From NCBI GenBank assembly GCA_964461455.1, contig CAYWUJ010000001.1:1-64000 (forward strand): a stretch of DNA of 64,000 nt. The letters are read 5' to 3'. Below, one piece after another: positions 8,126-16,626 of this stretch. The stretch is from UBA1413 sp964461455. GTDB taxonomy: Bacteria > Bacteroidota > Bacteroidia > Bacteroidales > Prolixibacteraceae. Both the position numbers and the translations under genes were made by a program. The notes below the pieces were generated by a model. That model was not told where the DNA came from and searched no databases. It saw nothing but the letters and a program-made list of their open reading frames with translations. Every line of letters starts with the position of its first letter. Positions within the stretch are counted from its first letter, which is position 1.

Positions 8126-9130
8126 ATGAAATATACCGTAGCCCTGCTGCTTCTCCTTTTCAGTTGCGCCCCTCATCTCCTGGTGGCGCAGGATACCTCT
8201 CCGTTCCAACCCTCCGGAAAAGTATCGGGAGTCATCTACTCCAATTTTCACCACGGCCTCACCAGCTCTTCCGAATCAGACGCCGCCTTCGAAATCACCA
8301 GGGTATATCTTGACTATGCCTACAGAATGACCCCGGAAATCAGCGGCCGCATCACCCTCGACATCGGTAGTCCCGACGATATCTCCCCTTTCTCCAAGCT
8401 TCGCCGTTACGCCTATTTTAAATTCGCCTACGCCTCCTGGGAAAAGGAAAAACTGGAGGTGCAGTTCGGTCTCATTGGCACCCTCCATTACAAGCTCCAG
8501 GAACAACTCTGGGAAAGACGCTATCTGCGGAAAGCCTTTGCCGATGAGTTCAAGATAGGCCCTTCGGCCGACCTGGGGGTCCAGGCCATCTACCGCTTCA
8601 CCCCCCTGGTGACTGCCGACTTCACCATGATGAACGGAGAAGGATTCACCCGCCTGCAAATGGACGACTCCTTCAAATACGGACTGGGGGTGACCCTCGG
8701 AAAACAGGACCACTGGATCAACCGCATTTATGCCGATTATATGAAAAACGGGGAAGCCCAGGTGAGCTGGGCCGCCGTCTCCTCGGTCACTCTCCGTAAA
8801 AAGATCAATCTCACCCTGGAGTACAACTACCAGCACAATTATGCCCTCACCCGCGATCACCATCTCTTCGGATGGTCGGCCTACGGCAAATACCAATTCG
8901 GCAACCGGTACCAGCTCTTCGCCCGCTACGACCAGCTCCGCTCCAATACCCTTGACGGAGTGGTCAACCCCTGGCATCTCGCCGACGACGGCTCAGCACT
9001 GATCGGCGGGCTCCAGTATTCCCCCGTGAAACCCCTCAAAATCGCCCTGAGCTACCAGGACTGGGTCCCCTGGGCGGCCAACCTCGACTCCCGCGCTTTT
9101 ATATACCTGAACATGGAAATCAGGCTCTGA
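8126..9130 (+). CDS. Outer-membrane porin, OprO/P-like
   Basis: 334 residues from the ATG at 8126, which opens a clean signal peptide (MKYTVALLLLLFSCAPHLLVAQ). The rest is an alternating aromatic/polar beta-barrel pattern ending in an aromatic-rich strand (RAFIYLNMEIRL). FGLIGTLHYKLQEQLW and the barrel spacing resemble phosphate-selective porins of Bacteroidota, though the ion specificity cannot be read. An unphased reading frame continues upstream but would start inside the response regulator. It is driven by a Pho-box-like promoter and followed one base later by the beta-helix lipoprotein, so the two are an operon. Confidence 0.78.
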   Translation: MKYTVALLLLLFSCAPHLLVAQDTSPFQPSGKVSGVIYSNFHHGLTSSSESDAAFEITRVYLDYAYRMTPEISGRITLDIGSPDDISPFSKLRRYAYFKFAYASWEKEKLEVQFGLIGTLHYKLQEQLWERRYLRKAFADEFKIGPSADLGVQAIYRFTPLVTADFTMMNGEGFTRLQMDDSFKYGLGVTLGKQDHWINRIYADYMKNGEAQVSWAAVSSVTLRKKINLTLEYNYQHNYALTRDHHLFGWSAYGKYQFGNRYQLFARYDQLRSNTLDGVVNPWHLADDGSALIGGLQYSPVKPLKIALSYQDWVPWAANLDSRAFIYLNMEIRL

Positions 9131-9131
9131 C

Positions 9132-10457
9132 ATGAAGATCATCAATAACATACTGCTCCTGGCGGCCTTTGTCCTCCTGCTCCTGCCCTCATGCCGGAAA
9201 AGCGACTTTTTCGCAGAAGAGGAAAAACCCACCTTCCGTGATTTGGGGGAGGGTACCGGAACAGTCACCTGGGCAAAAGGCAGGGACATCCTTATCGAGG
9301 GACTGGTCTTCGTCAACGACGGACAGGTGCTCACCATAGAACCGGGGGCAGTCATCCGCTTCAGGGAAGGAGAAGGGGAAAACTCCTCGGCCCTGCTAGT
9401 CGCCCGCGGAGGCCGCATCATCGCCCGCGGAACCCCCGCAGAACCCATCATCTTCACCGCCGAAAACGACGACTTGCAGGAAGCCGTCGCCCCTGACAGC
9501 AAAGGCCTCTGGGGTGGGATCATCCTCCTGGGCAATGCCCCCGTTAATACCCCCGGAAATGAGGACTATATCGAAGGCATTCCTCCTTCAGAACCCAGGG
9601 CTTACTTCGGGGGAAACAACCCCGAAAGCAACTCGGGAGTCCTCAAATATGTCTCGATACGCTACGGAGGAACCAATATCGGCGACGGCAACGAGATTAA
9701 CGGCCTCACCCTGGGAGGGGTGGGCAGCGGCACCGAAATCGACTACGTGGAAATCTTCAGCACCAGCGACGACGGCGTGGAAATCTTCGGAGGTACCGTC
9801 AACCTCCGCCATATGGCTGTGTGGGGATGTGGCGACGACGCCTTTGACATCGACTTGGGATGGTCAGGGGCCGGACAGTTCTGGCTCGGTGTGCAGACCG
9901 ACTACACCGGAAATAACCTCCTCGAAATCTCGGGAGGTACCACCCCCGGAAGCGATCTCTTCCCCCAACCCGCGATTTTCAACGCTACCCTCGTCGGCAA
10001 CGGTACCAAAGGAGCCGGATATTGCGCTGACTTCAGCCGCAATGCCGGAGGACATATCGCCAATTCCCTCTTCCTGAACAAACTCAACGGCATCTCTCTC
10101 GAGGCCACCAGCCATACCAACGACTCCTTCAGCCAGTGGACCAGCAATCACCTCTCCGTGACCAACAACCTGTTCCACCAGGTGGGCTCTCCCTCCCCTG
10201 GCTCCCAGTTTACCCTCTCCGGGTTTTTTACCCCCGCGGAACTTCAGCAATGGAGCTCCTCCTTTTCTTCCTCGGGAAACCTCATCGCCGACCCTCTGAT
10301 CGATCCCGGGAATTTCCGCTTCAGACCCGCCGAAAAAATCAGGGGCACCCTCACCCCCCTGCCCCACCCCTGGTTCCAGGGGGTTGACTTCAAGGGAGCC
10401 TTCGGCGAAAGCAACTGGATCGACGGTTGGTCCCGCCTCTCCCAACTCGCCAGATAA
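9132..10457 (+). CDS. Parallel beta-helix surface lipoprotein
   Basis: 441 residues. A lipoprotein signal peptide ends at the lipobox LPSC (Cys about 23). The mature part has repeated beta-helix rungs: LTIEPGAVIRF, LLVARGGRIIARGTPAEPI, LKYVSIRYGGTN, IDYVEIFSTSDDGVEIFGG. It is clearly paralogous to the T9SS-sorted protein at 11847-13478 in rung order and in the GSGTxIxYV and DDGxExFGG motifs. It starts one base after the porin stop, so translation is coupled. I infer an outer-surface binding protein serving the porin. Such proteins are often misnamed multidrug transporters in databases. No catalytic residues stand out. Confidence 0.75.
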   Translation: MKIINNILLLAAFVLLLLPSCRKSDFFAEEEKPTFRDLGEGTGTVTWAKGRDILIEGLVFVNDGQVLTIEPGAVIRFREGEGENSSALLVARGGRIIARGTPAEPIIFTAENDDLQEAVAPDSKGLWGGIILLGNAPVNTPGNEDYIEGIPPSEPRAYFGGNNPESNSGVLKYVSIRYGGTNIGDGNEINGLTLGGVGSGTEIDYVEIFSTSDDGVEIFGGTVNLRHMAVWGCGDDAFDIDLGWSGAGQFWLGVQTDYTGNNLLEISGGTTPGSDLFPQPAIFNATLVGNGTKGAGYCADFSRNAGGHIANSLFLNKLNGISLEATSHTNDSFSQWTSNHLSVTNNLFHQVGSPSPGSQFTLSGFFTPAELQQWSSSFSSSGNLIADPLIDPGNFRFRPAEKIRGTLTPLPHPWFQGVDFKGAFGESNWIDGWSRLSQLAR

Positions 10458-10577
10458 CCTCCCGATGACAATTCCTCATCCCCCCCAAAAAAAAGCCACC
10501 ACGGAACCAGTCCGCAGTGACACCCATTGCTTGTCTGAGATCTATTAATGAATCTTTGAGAAAATTGCCTTGTACTT

Positions 10578-10946
10578 TTACAGGACCGACTGCATCCTAA
10601 TTTCCAGATGAGTCCCATCCTTGCGGGGATTGAATTTCCGCACTTCATTCCGGTTATAGGAAACATAAGTTGCCGTCACCTGATGCTCCCCGGCCTTCAC
10701 ATTCTCCAGCCTGAAATGGCCGTCAAAATCGGTATAGACCTTCACATCACTTCCCTCCAGGGCCACCCTGACACCCGTCAGGGCCTCACCGGTCACCTGG
10801 TCAATCACCTTTCCGGTAATGACCATCACCGAAGCCCCGGCCTCAGCAACTGCCGGTTCCTTCTTGTTTTCCACTCCCTTGTCATTCCCGGCGAAAACTA
10901 CCGAAGCAAAAATGACCAGTTGAAATAGGATGAATAGCTTCTTCAT
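10578..10946 (-). CDS. Secreted stand-alone carboxypeptidase-like regulatory domain protein
   Basis: 122 residues: a signal peptide (MKKLFILFQLVIFASVVFA), a short linker, then one carboxypeptidase-D-regulatory-like beta-sandwich (ITGKVIDQVTGEALTGVRVA, YTDFDGHFRLENVKAGEH, TATYVSYNRNEVRKF). The same module forms the N-terminus of the TonB receptor at 13614-16601, but here it stands alone with no barrel. It has its own Pho-box-like promoter of the same geometry as the receptor. Function unknown; a periplasmic adaptor is possible. Confidence 0.72.
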   Translation of the reverse strand: MKKLFILFQLVIFASVVFAGNDKGVENKKEPAVAEAGASVMVITGKVIDQVTGEALTGVRVALEGSDVKVYTDFDGHFRLENVKAGEHQVTATYVSYNRNEVRKFNPRKDGTHLEIRMQSVL

Positions 10947-10970
10947 AACTCTATAGTTTGTTTTACACTA

Positions 10971-11027
10971 CAAAAATCATTTAAACCTGTTACACGGAAG
11001 TCGCAAAACTGTTACAAAAAAGTTAAA
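10971..11027 (-). promoter_or_regulatory. Pho-box-like operator and -7 element of the small secreted protein gene
   Basis: On the plus strand, TGTTACA lies at 10988-10994 and again at 11010-11016, exactly two 11-bp periods apart. Degenerate in-phase copies are AGTCGCA (10999) and AGTTAAA (11021). TGTTACA and its complement TGTAACA differ only at the central base, so orientation is nearly neutral. Nine bp downstream on the coding strand is a -7 element (GATTTTTG, 10978-10971), 24 nt before the ATG at 10946. Confidence 0.62.
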
Positions 11028-11032
11028 ATATC

Positions 11033-11071
11033 ACAAGGGGAGCTTCCTGCGGCCAGGTAGACTCCCCTTGT
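11033..11071 (-). terminator. Hairpin downstream of the MORN-repeat gene
   Basis: A perfect 10-bp stem (ACAAGGGGAG with CTCCCCTTGT) around a 19-nt loop, followed on the minus strand by a T-rich stretch containing TTTTAACTTTTTT. It would end transcription from the MORN gene just before the downstream Pho-box-like promoter, insulating it. Confidence 0.5.
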
Positions 11072-11160
11072 CATTTATTCTCTGTGTGAATCACAAAACT
11101 CCGGTAAACATATACACCCGGCCGGAGTTAACAACCTGGTTTACATTCAGAAACCAGTTA

Positions 11161-11619
11161 TTAATAAGCTCTGGTGTTGACCACCTCTCCCCGGTCGTTG
11201 TAATTCTTCCATACTCCCGCCTTTTCGCCTTTCCTGTAATGCATCTCGTAAATCAGGATGCCTTCATCGCTCCATACCAGCCACTGTCCATGTTTCTTAC
11301 CCTTCCGGTAGCCGGCCTCCCCCACTTTGACTCCCTGGTCATTCCAGGTCGTCCACACGCCATCCATCTCATTCTTCCGGTAGTGCCTTATTTCATTCAG
11401 CTGACCGCTCTCGAACCAAACCCTGAACAAACCGTTCTTCTTCCCCTTTTTAAAGGAAGACTCCATCTTCAAGGCACCTCCGTCATAGTGGGTCACCGTT
11501 TTCCCGGTATAGGGTTTCCCCCCGGAATAACAGATTCCATCGACTTCAGTCACTTCCTGGCTCGTGCCGGCAAAGGCAAAACAGGTTACAAACCCTATGA
11601 ACACTACCCATTTTCTCAT
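11161..11619 (-). CDS. Secreted MORN-repeat (YwqK-like) protein
   Basis: 152 residues from the ATG at 11619; an upstream TTG could add five residues. A signal peptide (MRKWVVFIGFVTCFAFAGTS) is followed by five or so MORN_2-type repeats of about 22 residues, each with a G-x-W or G-x-x-x-W/F core: KKGKKNGLFRVWFESGQ, RKNEMDGVWTTWNDQG, RKGKKHGQWLVWSDEG, RKGEKAGVWKNYNDRG. Databases often label this family YwqK antitoxin, but no toxin gene is adjacent and the signal peptide argues for an extracytoplasmic role. Function unknown. Confidence 0.75.
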   Translation of the reverse strand: MRKWVVFIGFVTCFAFAGTSQEVTEVDGICYSGGKPYTGKTVTHYDGGALKMESSFKKGKKNGLFRVWFESGQLNEIRHYRKNEMDGVWTTWNDQGVKVGEAGYRKGKKHGQWLVWSDEGILIYEMHYRKGEKAGVWKNYNDRGEVVNTRAY

Positions 11620-11741
11620 ACACAAATGACGCAATTTAGATCGGGAAACTCACCGGGATTCACGGTTGCCGGGGTACCCTTATGAACAAATATAATCAAA
11701 TAATACACTTAATGTGGTCAACGAACTGATTTTGAAGTCCG

Positions 11742-11827
11742 GAACACGCATTTCCCTTCGGTTAGGCCCCGGGCACGCATTCCCTCGGTTAGGCCCCGAA
11801 CACGCATTTCCCTTCGGTTAGGCCCCG
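11742..11827. repeat. Three-copy tandem repeat, about 28-30 bp
   Basis: Three imperfect copies in direct tandem at 11742-11771, 11772-11798 and 11798-11827. Each runs CACGCATT, then TCGGTTAGGCCCCG; copy 2 is 2-3 bp shorter. It lies between the MORN gene and the end of the T9SS beta-helix gene. It is too few and too even in spacing to be a CRISPR, with no spacers between copies. Confidence 0.75.
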
Positions 11828-11846
11828 GGGGGCTGCAACGCCCCAT

Positions 11847-13478
11847 TTATTGAGCCAGAATTTTCAGGGTTTTGCTCTCCTGACTGGTGATCAGCCTGAC
11901 CAGATACATCCCCTTTGGAAGATTTCCGGCTTCAAAGGCAAAGCGATGGGAACCGCCCGGCATTTCTCCGGAATGGAGCTCCGCAATCAATGCCCCTGCT
12001 GAATTATACACCACCAGGGAGCCTTTCGTATTCCCCGATATGTTGACCTCAACGGTGGCAGACCCGCTGAAGGGATTGGGATAGCTCCGTAATGCCAACG
12101 ATCCTTCATCCGTTGAAATTCCCTTTGAGGCGGTCACCACCCAATAAGAGGCGTTGAGCACCGGGGAGCCCGCCAGGGGCTGGAATTTGGGGGCTGCCAG
12201 GTTGAACGGATCGGCAATCATAGCCTCCGCATCGCTGCCCAGCATTCTGTTCTTCCGCGCTGCCGCCAGGAACCAACTCTCCACTTCCGTATCCGTCATC
12301 ACCGAGGCATCGCCGTATCTCTTGCCATAGATGCCTCCCAGAATATTGTTTTTCACGGCCAGTTCATCCGACACCGCCGCATGGTGGGTAAAACTCGACT
12401 CCAACCTGACGCCGCGGCCCCACCCCAGGAACAACGAGTTGTAAACCGACAGCCGGCTGGCACGGCGGATACGCATCGACGCCCCGTCCTTGTGGTTCTG
12501 GGGATTCCCCGACCAGGTGGCCTGGTCTTTCGAGGCCCCGAAGGCACTGATGTTGCTGAAGATCGCTTTGGTCACCGGCATCAGCTCAGTGCCGCTGCTG
12601 TTGTTGTCCGACTCAAAGGCATTCGCCGTGTCGGTATCCACAATCGAAGGATCACGCAGGATCAGCCCGAACTGGACCATCCCCGAAAACCCGTTGTCGG
12701 TATCAAAATCATCATCTTCTGTGCGGTAGGAGATCAGGTATCTGGCATTTACCGCACCCCCGAACCACTCAAATCCATCATCCCCGGAATAGGAAACCTG
12801 CACATACTCAATCAGGGTACCGCTGCCCACCGAATTCAGGGTCAACCCGTTCACCTCACTGCCCGTGGCCACTTCATACCCCGGAAACTCGATGCGCACA
12901 AACGTCAGCACCCCGGAATTGTCGGCATTGTCGTTGCCGCCATATTCCGAACCGATGCCTCCTTCGGCGATACCACTGCCACCCGGCAGGTTGTTGATCC
13001 CGTTCCCGTTGATCACCACTCCGCCCCAGTCGCTGTTCGACCGGAAGCCAACTCCCTGGGCCGAAGTGAAAACGATGGGCTGCGCTTTGGTGCCTGCAGC
13101 CATGATCCTGCCTCCCCGTTCAATGGATAAAACACTCTTGTTGGTCGCCCTGATGACGGTACCCGGATCGATGGTCAGCGTGGCGCCGGCATCGACATAC
13201 ACCCAACCATCGAGTTTAATGACTCCGCTCCAGGTTTCACTGGCCGTAATGTGCCATCCCCCGGCACGCGTGAACTGTCCGTTCCCTTTGGTCACCACCG
13301 GTATCCCGTAATCCGTATTCACCGGATCCCAGTTCGTCCACCCTTCCGTCCAGTCGTTCACCCCGTCAAAGGCCCCCACATAACTCACTTTGTCGAAAAA
13401 GGCATGGTTGATCTCCTGCGCCCCGGTCTGCACCAGCACGATCAACATCAATGTAATGGCAAGTAAAATTCTTCTCAT
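11847..13478 (-). CDS. T9SS-sorted parallel beta-helix protein
   Basis: 543 residues from the ATG at 13478, which begins a signal peptide (MRRILLAITLMLIVLVQTGA). Beta-helix rungs follow (LTIDPGTVIRATNK, SIERGGRIMAAGTKAQPIVF, LTFVRIEFPGYE, IEYVQVSYSGDDGFEWFGG), homologous rung for rung to the lipoprotein at 9132-10457. The C-terminal 75 or so residues are a type A T9SS sorting domain: YPNPFSGSATVEV, an LVVYNSAGALI strand, LPKGMYLVRL and a final KTLKIL. It should be exported across the outer membrane and anchored at the surface. It lies 135 bp downstream of the TonB receptor on the same strand, so it probably acts with the receptor, perhaps in place of a SusD-like protein. Confidence 0.85.
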   Translation of the reverse strand: MRRILLAITLMLIVLVQTGAQEINHAFFDKVSYVGAFDGVNDWTEGWTNWDPVNTDYGIPVVTKGNGQFTRAGGWHITASETWSGVIKLDGWVYVDAGATLTIDPGTVIRATNKSVLSIERGGRIMAAGTKAQPIVFTSAQGVGFRSNSDWGGVVINGNGINNLPGGSGIAEGGIGSEYGGNDNADNSGVLTFVRIEFPGYEVATGSEVNGLTLNSVGSGTLIEYVQVSYSGDDGFEWFGGAVNARYLISYRTEDDDFDTDNGFSGMVQFGLILRDPSIVDTDTANAFESDNNSSGTELMPVTKAIFSNISAFGASKDQATWSGNPQNHKDGASMRIRRASRLSVYNSLFLGWGRGVRLESSFTHHAAVSDELAVKNNILGGIYGKRYGDASVMTDTEVESWFLAAARKNRMLGSDAEAMIADPFNLAAPKFQPLAGSPVLNASYWVVTASKGISTDEGSLALRSYPNPFSGSATVEVNISGNTKGSLVVYNSAGALIAELHSGEMPGGSHRFAFEAGNLPKGMYLVRLITSQESKTLKILAQ

Positions 13479-13613
13479 TTTTTCTCTGTTTTTTAGTTTC
13501 TGACTATCTGTTAAAAACTGACTTTCTATATTGCTCACTATTTATATCGCGCTGTCCTTTTATCATTTAAGACTTTTTTTCTGACCTTCTGACATTCAGA
13601 ATTCCAGACTCCT

Positions 13614-16601
13614 TCATTCAAGATTCCATATCAGGCTGAAGGAAAACTGCCGGTTGGGCTTGTAATTCCGCGTAAAAGCCTCAATATTTTCATTCACCCC
13701 ATGGTATTGGGCAAACCTGACCGGTTCGTTCAAAATGTCCTTCACACCGGCTTTCAGGCTGAAATGCTCCCCGATCCCTTTCTGAAGCGTAAAATCAACC
13801 ACATTCCGGGGAAGCTCCCAGGTATGGGGATTGTTGGTGGTTCCCACATAGGCGATCCGTTTCCCCACCACATTATAACTCAGGTTGATGTCCCAGTCTG
13901 TTTCCGGATTATTATAAAACAGCCCCAGGTTGATGATATAAGGCGACTGACCGGCCATTACCCTGAGGGTGTCACGGGTATACTCCTGCTTCGAGGAATT
14001 GATCTCACTTTTAATCAGCGATGTGTTGAACACTACAGTCAGGTCTTTCAAGAAGCGGAGGAACCCGGCTGAGTTGGCCATGCCCTCGAAACGCTTCCTG
14101 ACATCAATCTCTATCCCCTGACTATGCGCTTCCTCTGTGTTGTCGGGGAAGTAATCGTACGTCGTTCCCGATTCCCAAAGGAAAGTCTCAATAGGGTTGG
14201 TGAACTTCTTGTAAAAGCCGGCCACCGATATCATCTCCCCCTGCCGCGGATACCACTCGTAGCGCATGTCGTAATTGGATATGTAAGCACTTTTCAATTT
14301 CGGGTTTCCGTAGACAATGGCAAACATTTCAAAATCCTGGTAGTCAAAGGGGGCCATTTCCCTGAATTCAGGGCGGTTAACGGTCTTTCCGTAGGAGAGC
14401 CTCACCAGGTGGGAGGGATTGATGTTCCAGGTAAGATTCACCGACGGAAATATATCGAAGGTATCCCTGCGGATGGGTGTCCGGTCTGCATCTTCCCGCG
14501 GCTCAAAGAAATTAGCAATCTCCCGGTTCCAGTTTTCGAGGCGGAAACCTCCGTAGAGGTTGATTTCAGGAGTCATCGGAATAGAGAGTGCTGCATACCC
14601 CGCCGTCAGAATGTCGGTGGCATCATAGCTATCCTTGGCACGAGAATTATCACGATACGAAAGCCCGTGCTGCGTATAGGGAGCAGTTTGGTCAAACCAG
14701 AAATTCTCAGGATTCATGATGTCTTTAACAGGATTAAACAGAATATCCGGGGCATTTCGTACGGCCACCACCCCCACCAGCCTGGAATCCAGAGACCGCT
14801 CTTTCTTTTCATAAAATCCGCCGGCTTTCAACTGCCAGGGGGTTTTGGAAAAGGGAAAATTCATCTGGTGCGTCACATCCAGCTTACCGTCTTTGATCAC
14901 CTCCTCCATATCGATCCAGTGTCTCCCGGCCAGGTAGGGGTTGGGAACGTTCTGGAGCCGCAAGTAGTATTGGTTAAACCGTTCACTGGCTTCATCGGTG
15001 ATTTGCACCCAGGTGAGGCGGCGGTTGTCGGGCTGGTTTTTGTTGGTATAACCATATCCCAGAAGCCAGTTGAGTCTGGTGCGCTCCCGGTTAAAAGTTT
15101 GCTCCCCTGCCAATTGTCCTGAATATACCAGCCGGCTTTCATATTTCAGGTCGAACATCCGAAGGGTCTCCACATTGTAATAATTGACGCCGTCACGTTG
15201 GATAGTCGACAGCGACCCCATCTGGTTCAGGAAATTCCGGAATTCCAGCTTCTGGTTTTTTGCGTACAGGATATTGAAATTCTGGATGATGCCGGTTTTG
15301 TGCTCCGATTTGGACTGCTGGTCGGTGAAGTTAAAATTACGGATCATCGTCCCCAGGGTTTCGTCATAATTCTGGTACTCGGCACGCTGATTGGTAGTGA
15401 AACTGCTGGTAGATCCGTAGTTCAGAGAGGTGATGTTTCCCACGGAAACCTTACCGATCAGAAACCGCCGTAAAAAGGAGACCGAAAAATTCTGGTCGGG
15501 AAGCGGGGCTTTGGTCGACACCTCCCAGTTATTGGGGAAGAGGGCCGAAATCGCATTGATCTTACCCGTCCGGTCGAGATACGTAGCAGCATCAGGCCAG
15601 TCGTAAAGGAGGGTAAAAGCTTGAGGAGAAGGGACACCTGAAGGGAGGGCCCTCGAACCATCGTCCCACCCCAGCCAGTCGGTCTTGCTTCCCTCATGGG
15701 TAAGGACATTCTTGCTAAAGGTGGCTCCTTCGTTGTATTTGGCACCGTATGACAAACTGAAGCTGTTTTCGTCGGCCACATTTTTTGTCTGGATATTAAT
15801 GGCTGCCCCGGCAAAATCGGCGGGCAGCTCGGGGGCCGGACTCTTATAGATCAGGATATTATCTATCAGACCGCTGGGAATAGCATCGAAAGAAAAAGCC
15901 CGCTTGTCGGCCTCAAAACTGGGCGCCGTGGCATTGTTCAGCATCACCGAATTGTACCGCTCCTCCAGTCCGCGCACCACCACAAAACGGCCATCGGTGA
16001 TCGTAATGCCCGGAACACGCCGCACTACCTCGGCAGCATCCTTGTCCTGGCTCTTCGAAATCTGCTGTGCCGTGATGCCGCTGACAATCAGGCTTCCTGA
16101 TTTCAAGTTATTCATCAGGGCTACCTCTGTATTGCTCCGCTTCCGGGCAACCACCTGTACTTCCCCCACATCAATTGAAACGGGCAACAGTTCAATGACC
16201 ACTTCCGCATCACCATTCTCAGGAACTTCCACCCTGATGATCTGATTCTCATAGGAGATGAAGGCCACCACCAGGTTATAACTCCCTTTCCCCATGTCGG
16301 GGATGGTGAAATTCCCGTCAAAATCGGTGATGGTCCCCCGGGTAGTCCCCTGAATCAGCAACTGCGCCCCCACCAGGGTCTCCCCGGTTCTGCCGTCCCT
16401 GACCGTTCCCCTGATGTTCCCCGCCTGCGCATCTTGCAGCGCAGTCAGGGAAACCAGGAGCATAACGGAAATGATCAGCCTGCACCATACCGGTACTTCA
16501 CCAGCAGGCCTGTGGTGTGGGGATCCTTTGCTGTAGGTATCGTAAAAAAAAGAGAGGGTATGCGGGGAATAAACTTTACCTGATTCCGTAAAAATTATCA
16601 T
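13614..16601 (-). CDS. TonB-dependent outer-membrane receptor
   Basis: 995 residues. A long N-terminal leader (hydrophobic core about 43-60, ending DAQA) precedes a carboxypeptidase-like domain (GNIRGTVRDGRTGETLVGAQ, about 62-150), then a plug domain (SGSLIVSGITAQQISKSQDK, VVRRVPGITITDGRFVVVRG) and a barrel ending in an aromatic strand (FSFSLIWNLE). An AGGAG ribosome site lies 9 nt before the ATG at 16601, supporting this start despite the long leader. It imports an unknown ligand using TonB energy. There is no SusD gene; the partner is the T9SS beta-helix protein. Its promoter carries phased Pho-box-like heptamers. Confidence 0.9.
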   Translation of the reverse strand: MIIFTESGKVYSPHTLSFFYDTYSKGSPHHRPAGEVPVWCRLIISVMLLVSLTALQDAQAGNIRGTVRDGRTGETLVGAQLLIQGTTRGTITDFDGNFTIPDMGKGSYNLVVAFISYENQIIRVEVPENGDAEVVIELLPVSIDVGEVQVVARKRSNTEVALMNNLKSGSLIVSGITAQQISKSQDKDAAEVVRRVPGITITDGRFVVVRGLEERYNSVMLNNATAPSFEADKRAFSFDAIPSGLIDNILIYKSPAPELPADFAGAAINIQTKNVADENSFSLSYGAKYNEGATFSKNVLTHEGSKTDWLGWDDGSRALPSGVPSPQAFTLLYDWPDAATYLDRTGKINAISALFPNNWEVSTKAPLPDQNFSVSFLRRFLIGKVSVGNITSLNYGSTSSFTTNQRAEYQNYDETLGTMIRNFNFTDQQSKSEHKTGIIQNFNILYAKNQKLEFRNFLNQMGSLSTIQRDGVNYYNVETLRMFDLKYESRLVYSGQLAGEQTFNRERTRLNWLLGYGYTNKNQPDNRRLTWVQITDEASERFNQYYLRLQNVPNPYLAGRHWIDMEEVIKDGKLDVTHQMNFPFSKTPWQLKAGGFYEKKERSLDSRLVGVVAVRNAPDILFNPVKDIMNPENFWFDQTAPYTQHGLSYRDNSRAKDSYDATDILTAGYAALSIPMTPEINLYGGFRLENWNREIANFFEPREDADRTPIRRDTFDIFPSVNLTWNINPSHLVRLSYGKTVNRPEFREMAPFDYQDFEMFAIVYGNPKLKSAYISNYDMRYEWYPRQGEMISVAGFYKKFTNPIETFLWESGTTYDYFPDNTEEAHSQGIEIDVRKRFEGMANSAGFLRFLKDLTVVFNTSLIKSEINSSKQEYTRDTLRVMAGQSPYIINLGLFYNNPETDWDINLSYNVVGKRIAYVGTTNNPHTWELPRNVVDFTLQKGIGEHFSLKAGVKDILNEPVRFAQYHGVNENIEAFTRNYKPNRQFSFSLIWNLE

Positions 16602-16626
16602 ATCAATTGCTCCTGTAATTCCACCA

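Noticed and set aside
11161..11619. YwqK antitoxin of a toxin-antitoxin pair
   Set aside because: The label comes from the MORN repeat family. The protein has a signal peptide and there is no adjacent toxin gene.
11742..11827. CRISPR array
   Set aside because: Three copies abut directly with no spacers, and no cas genes are present.
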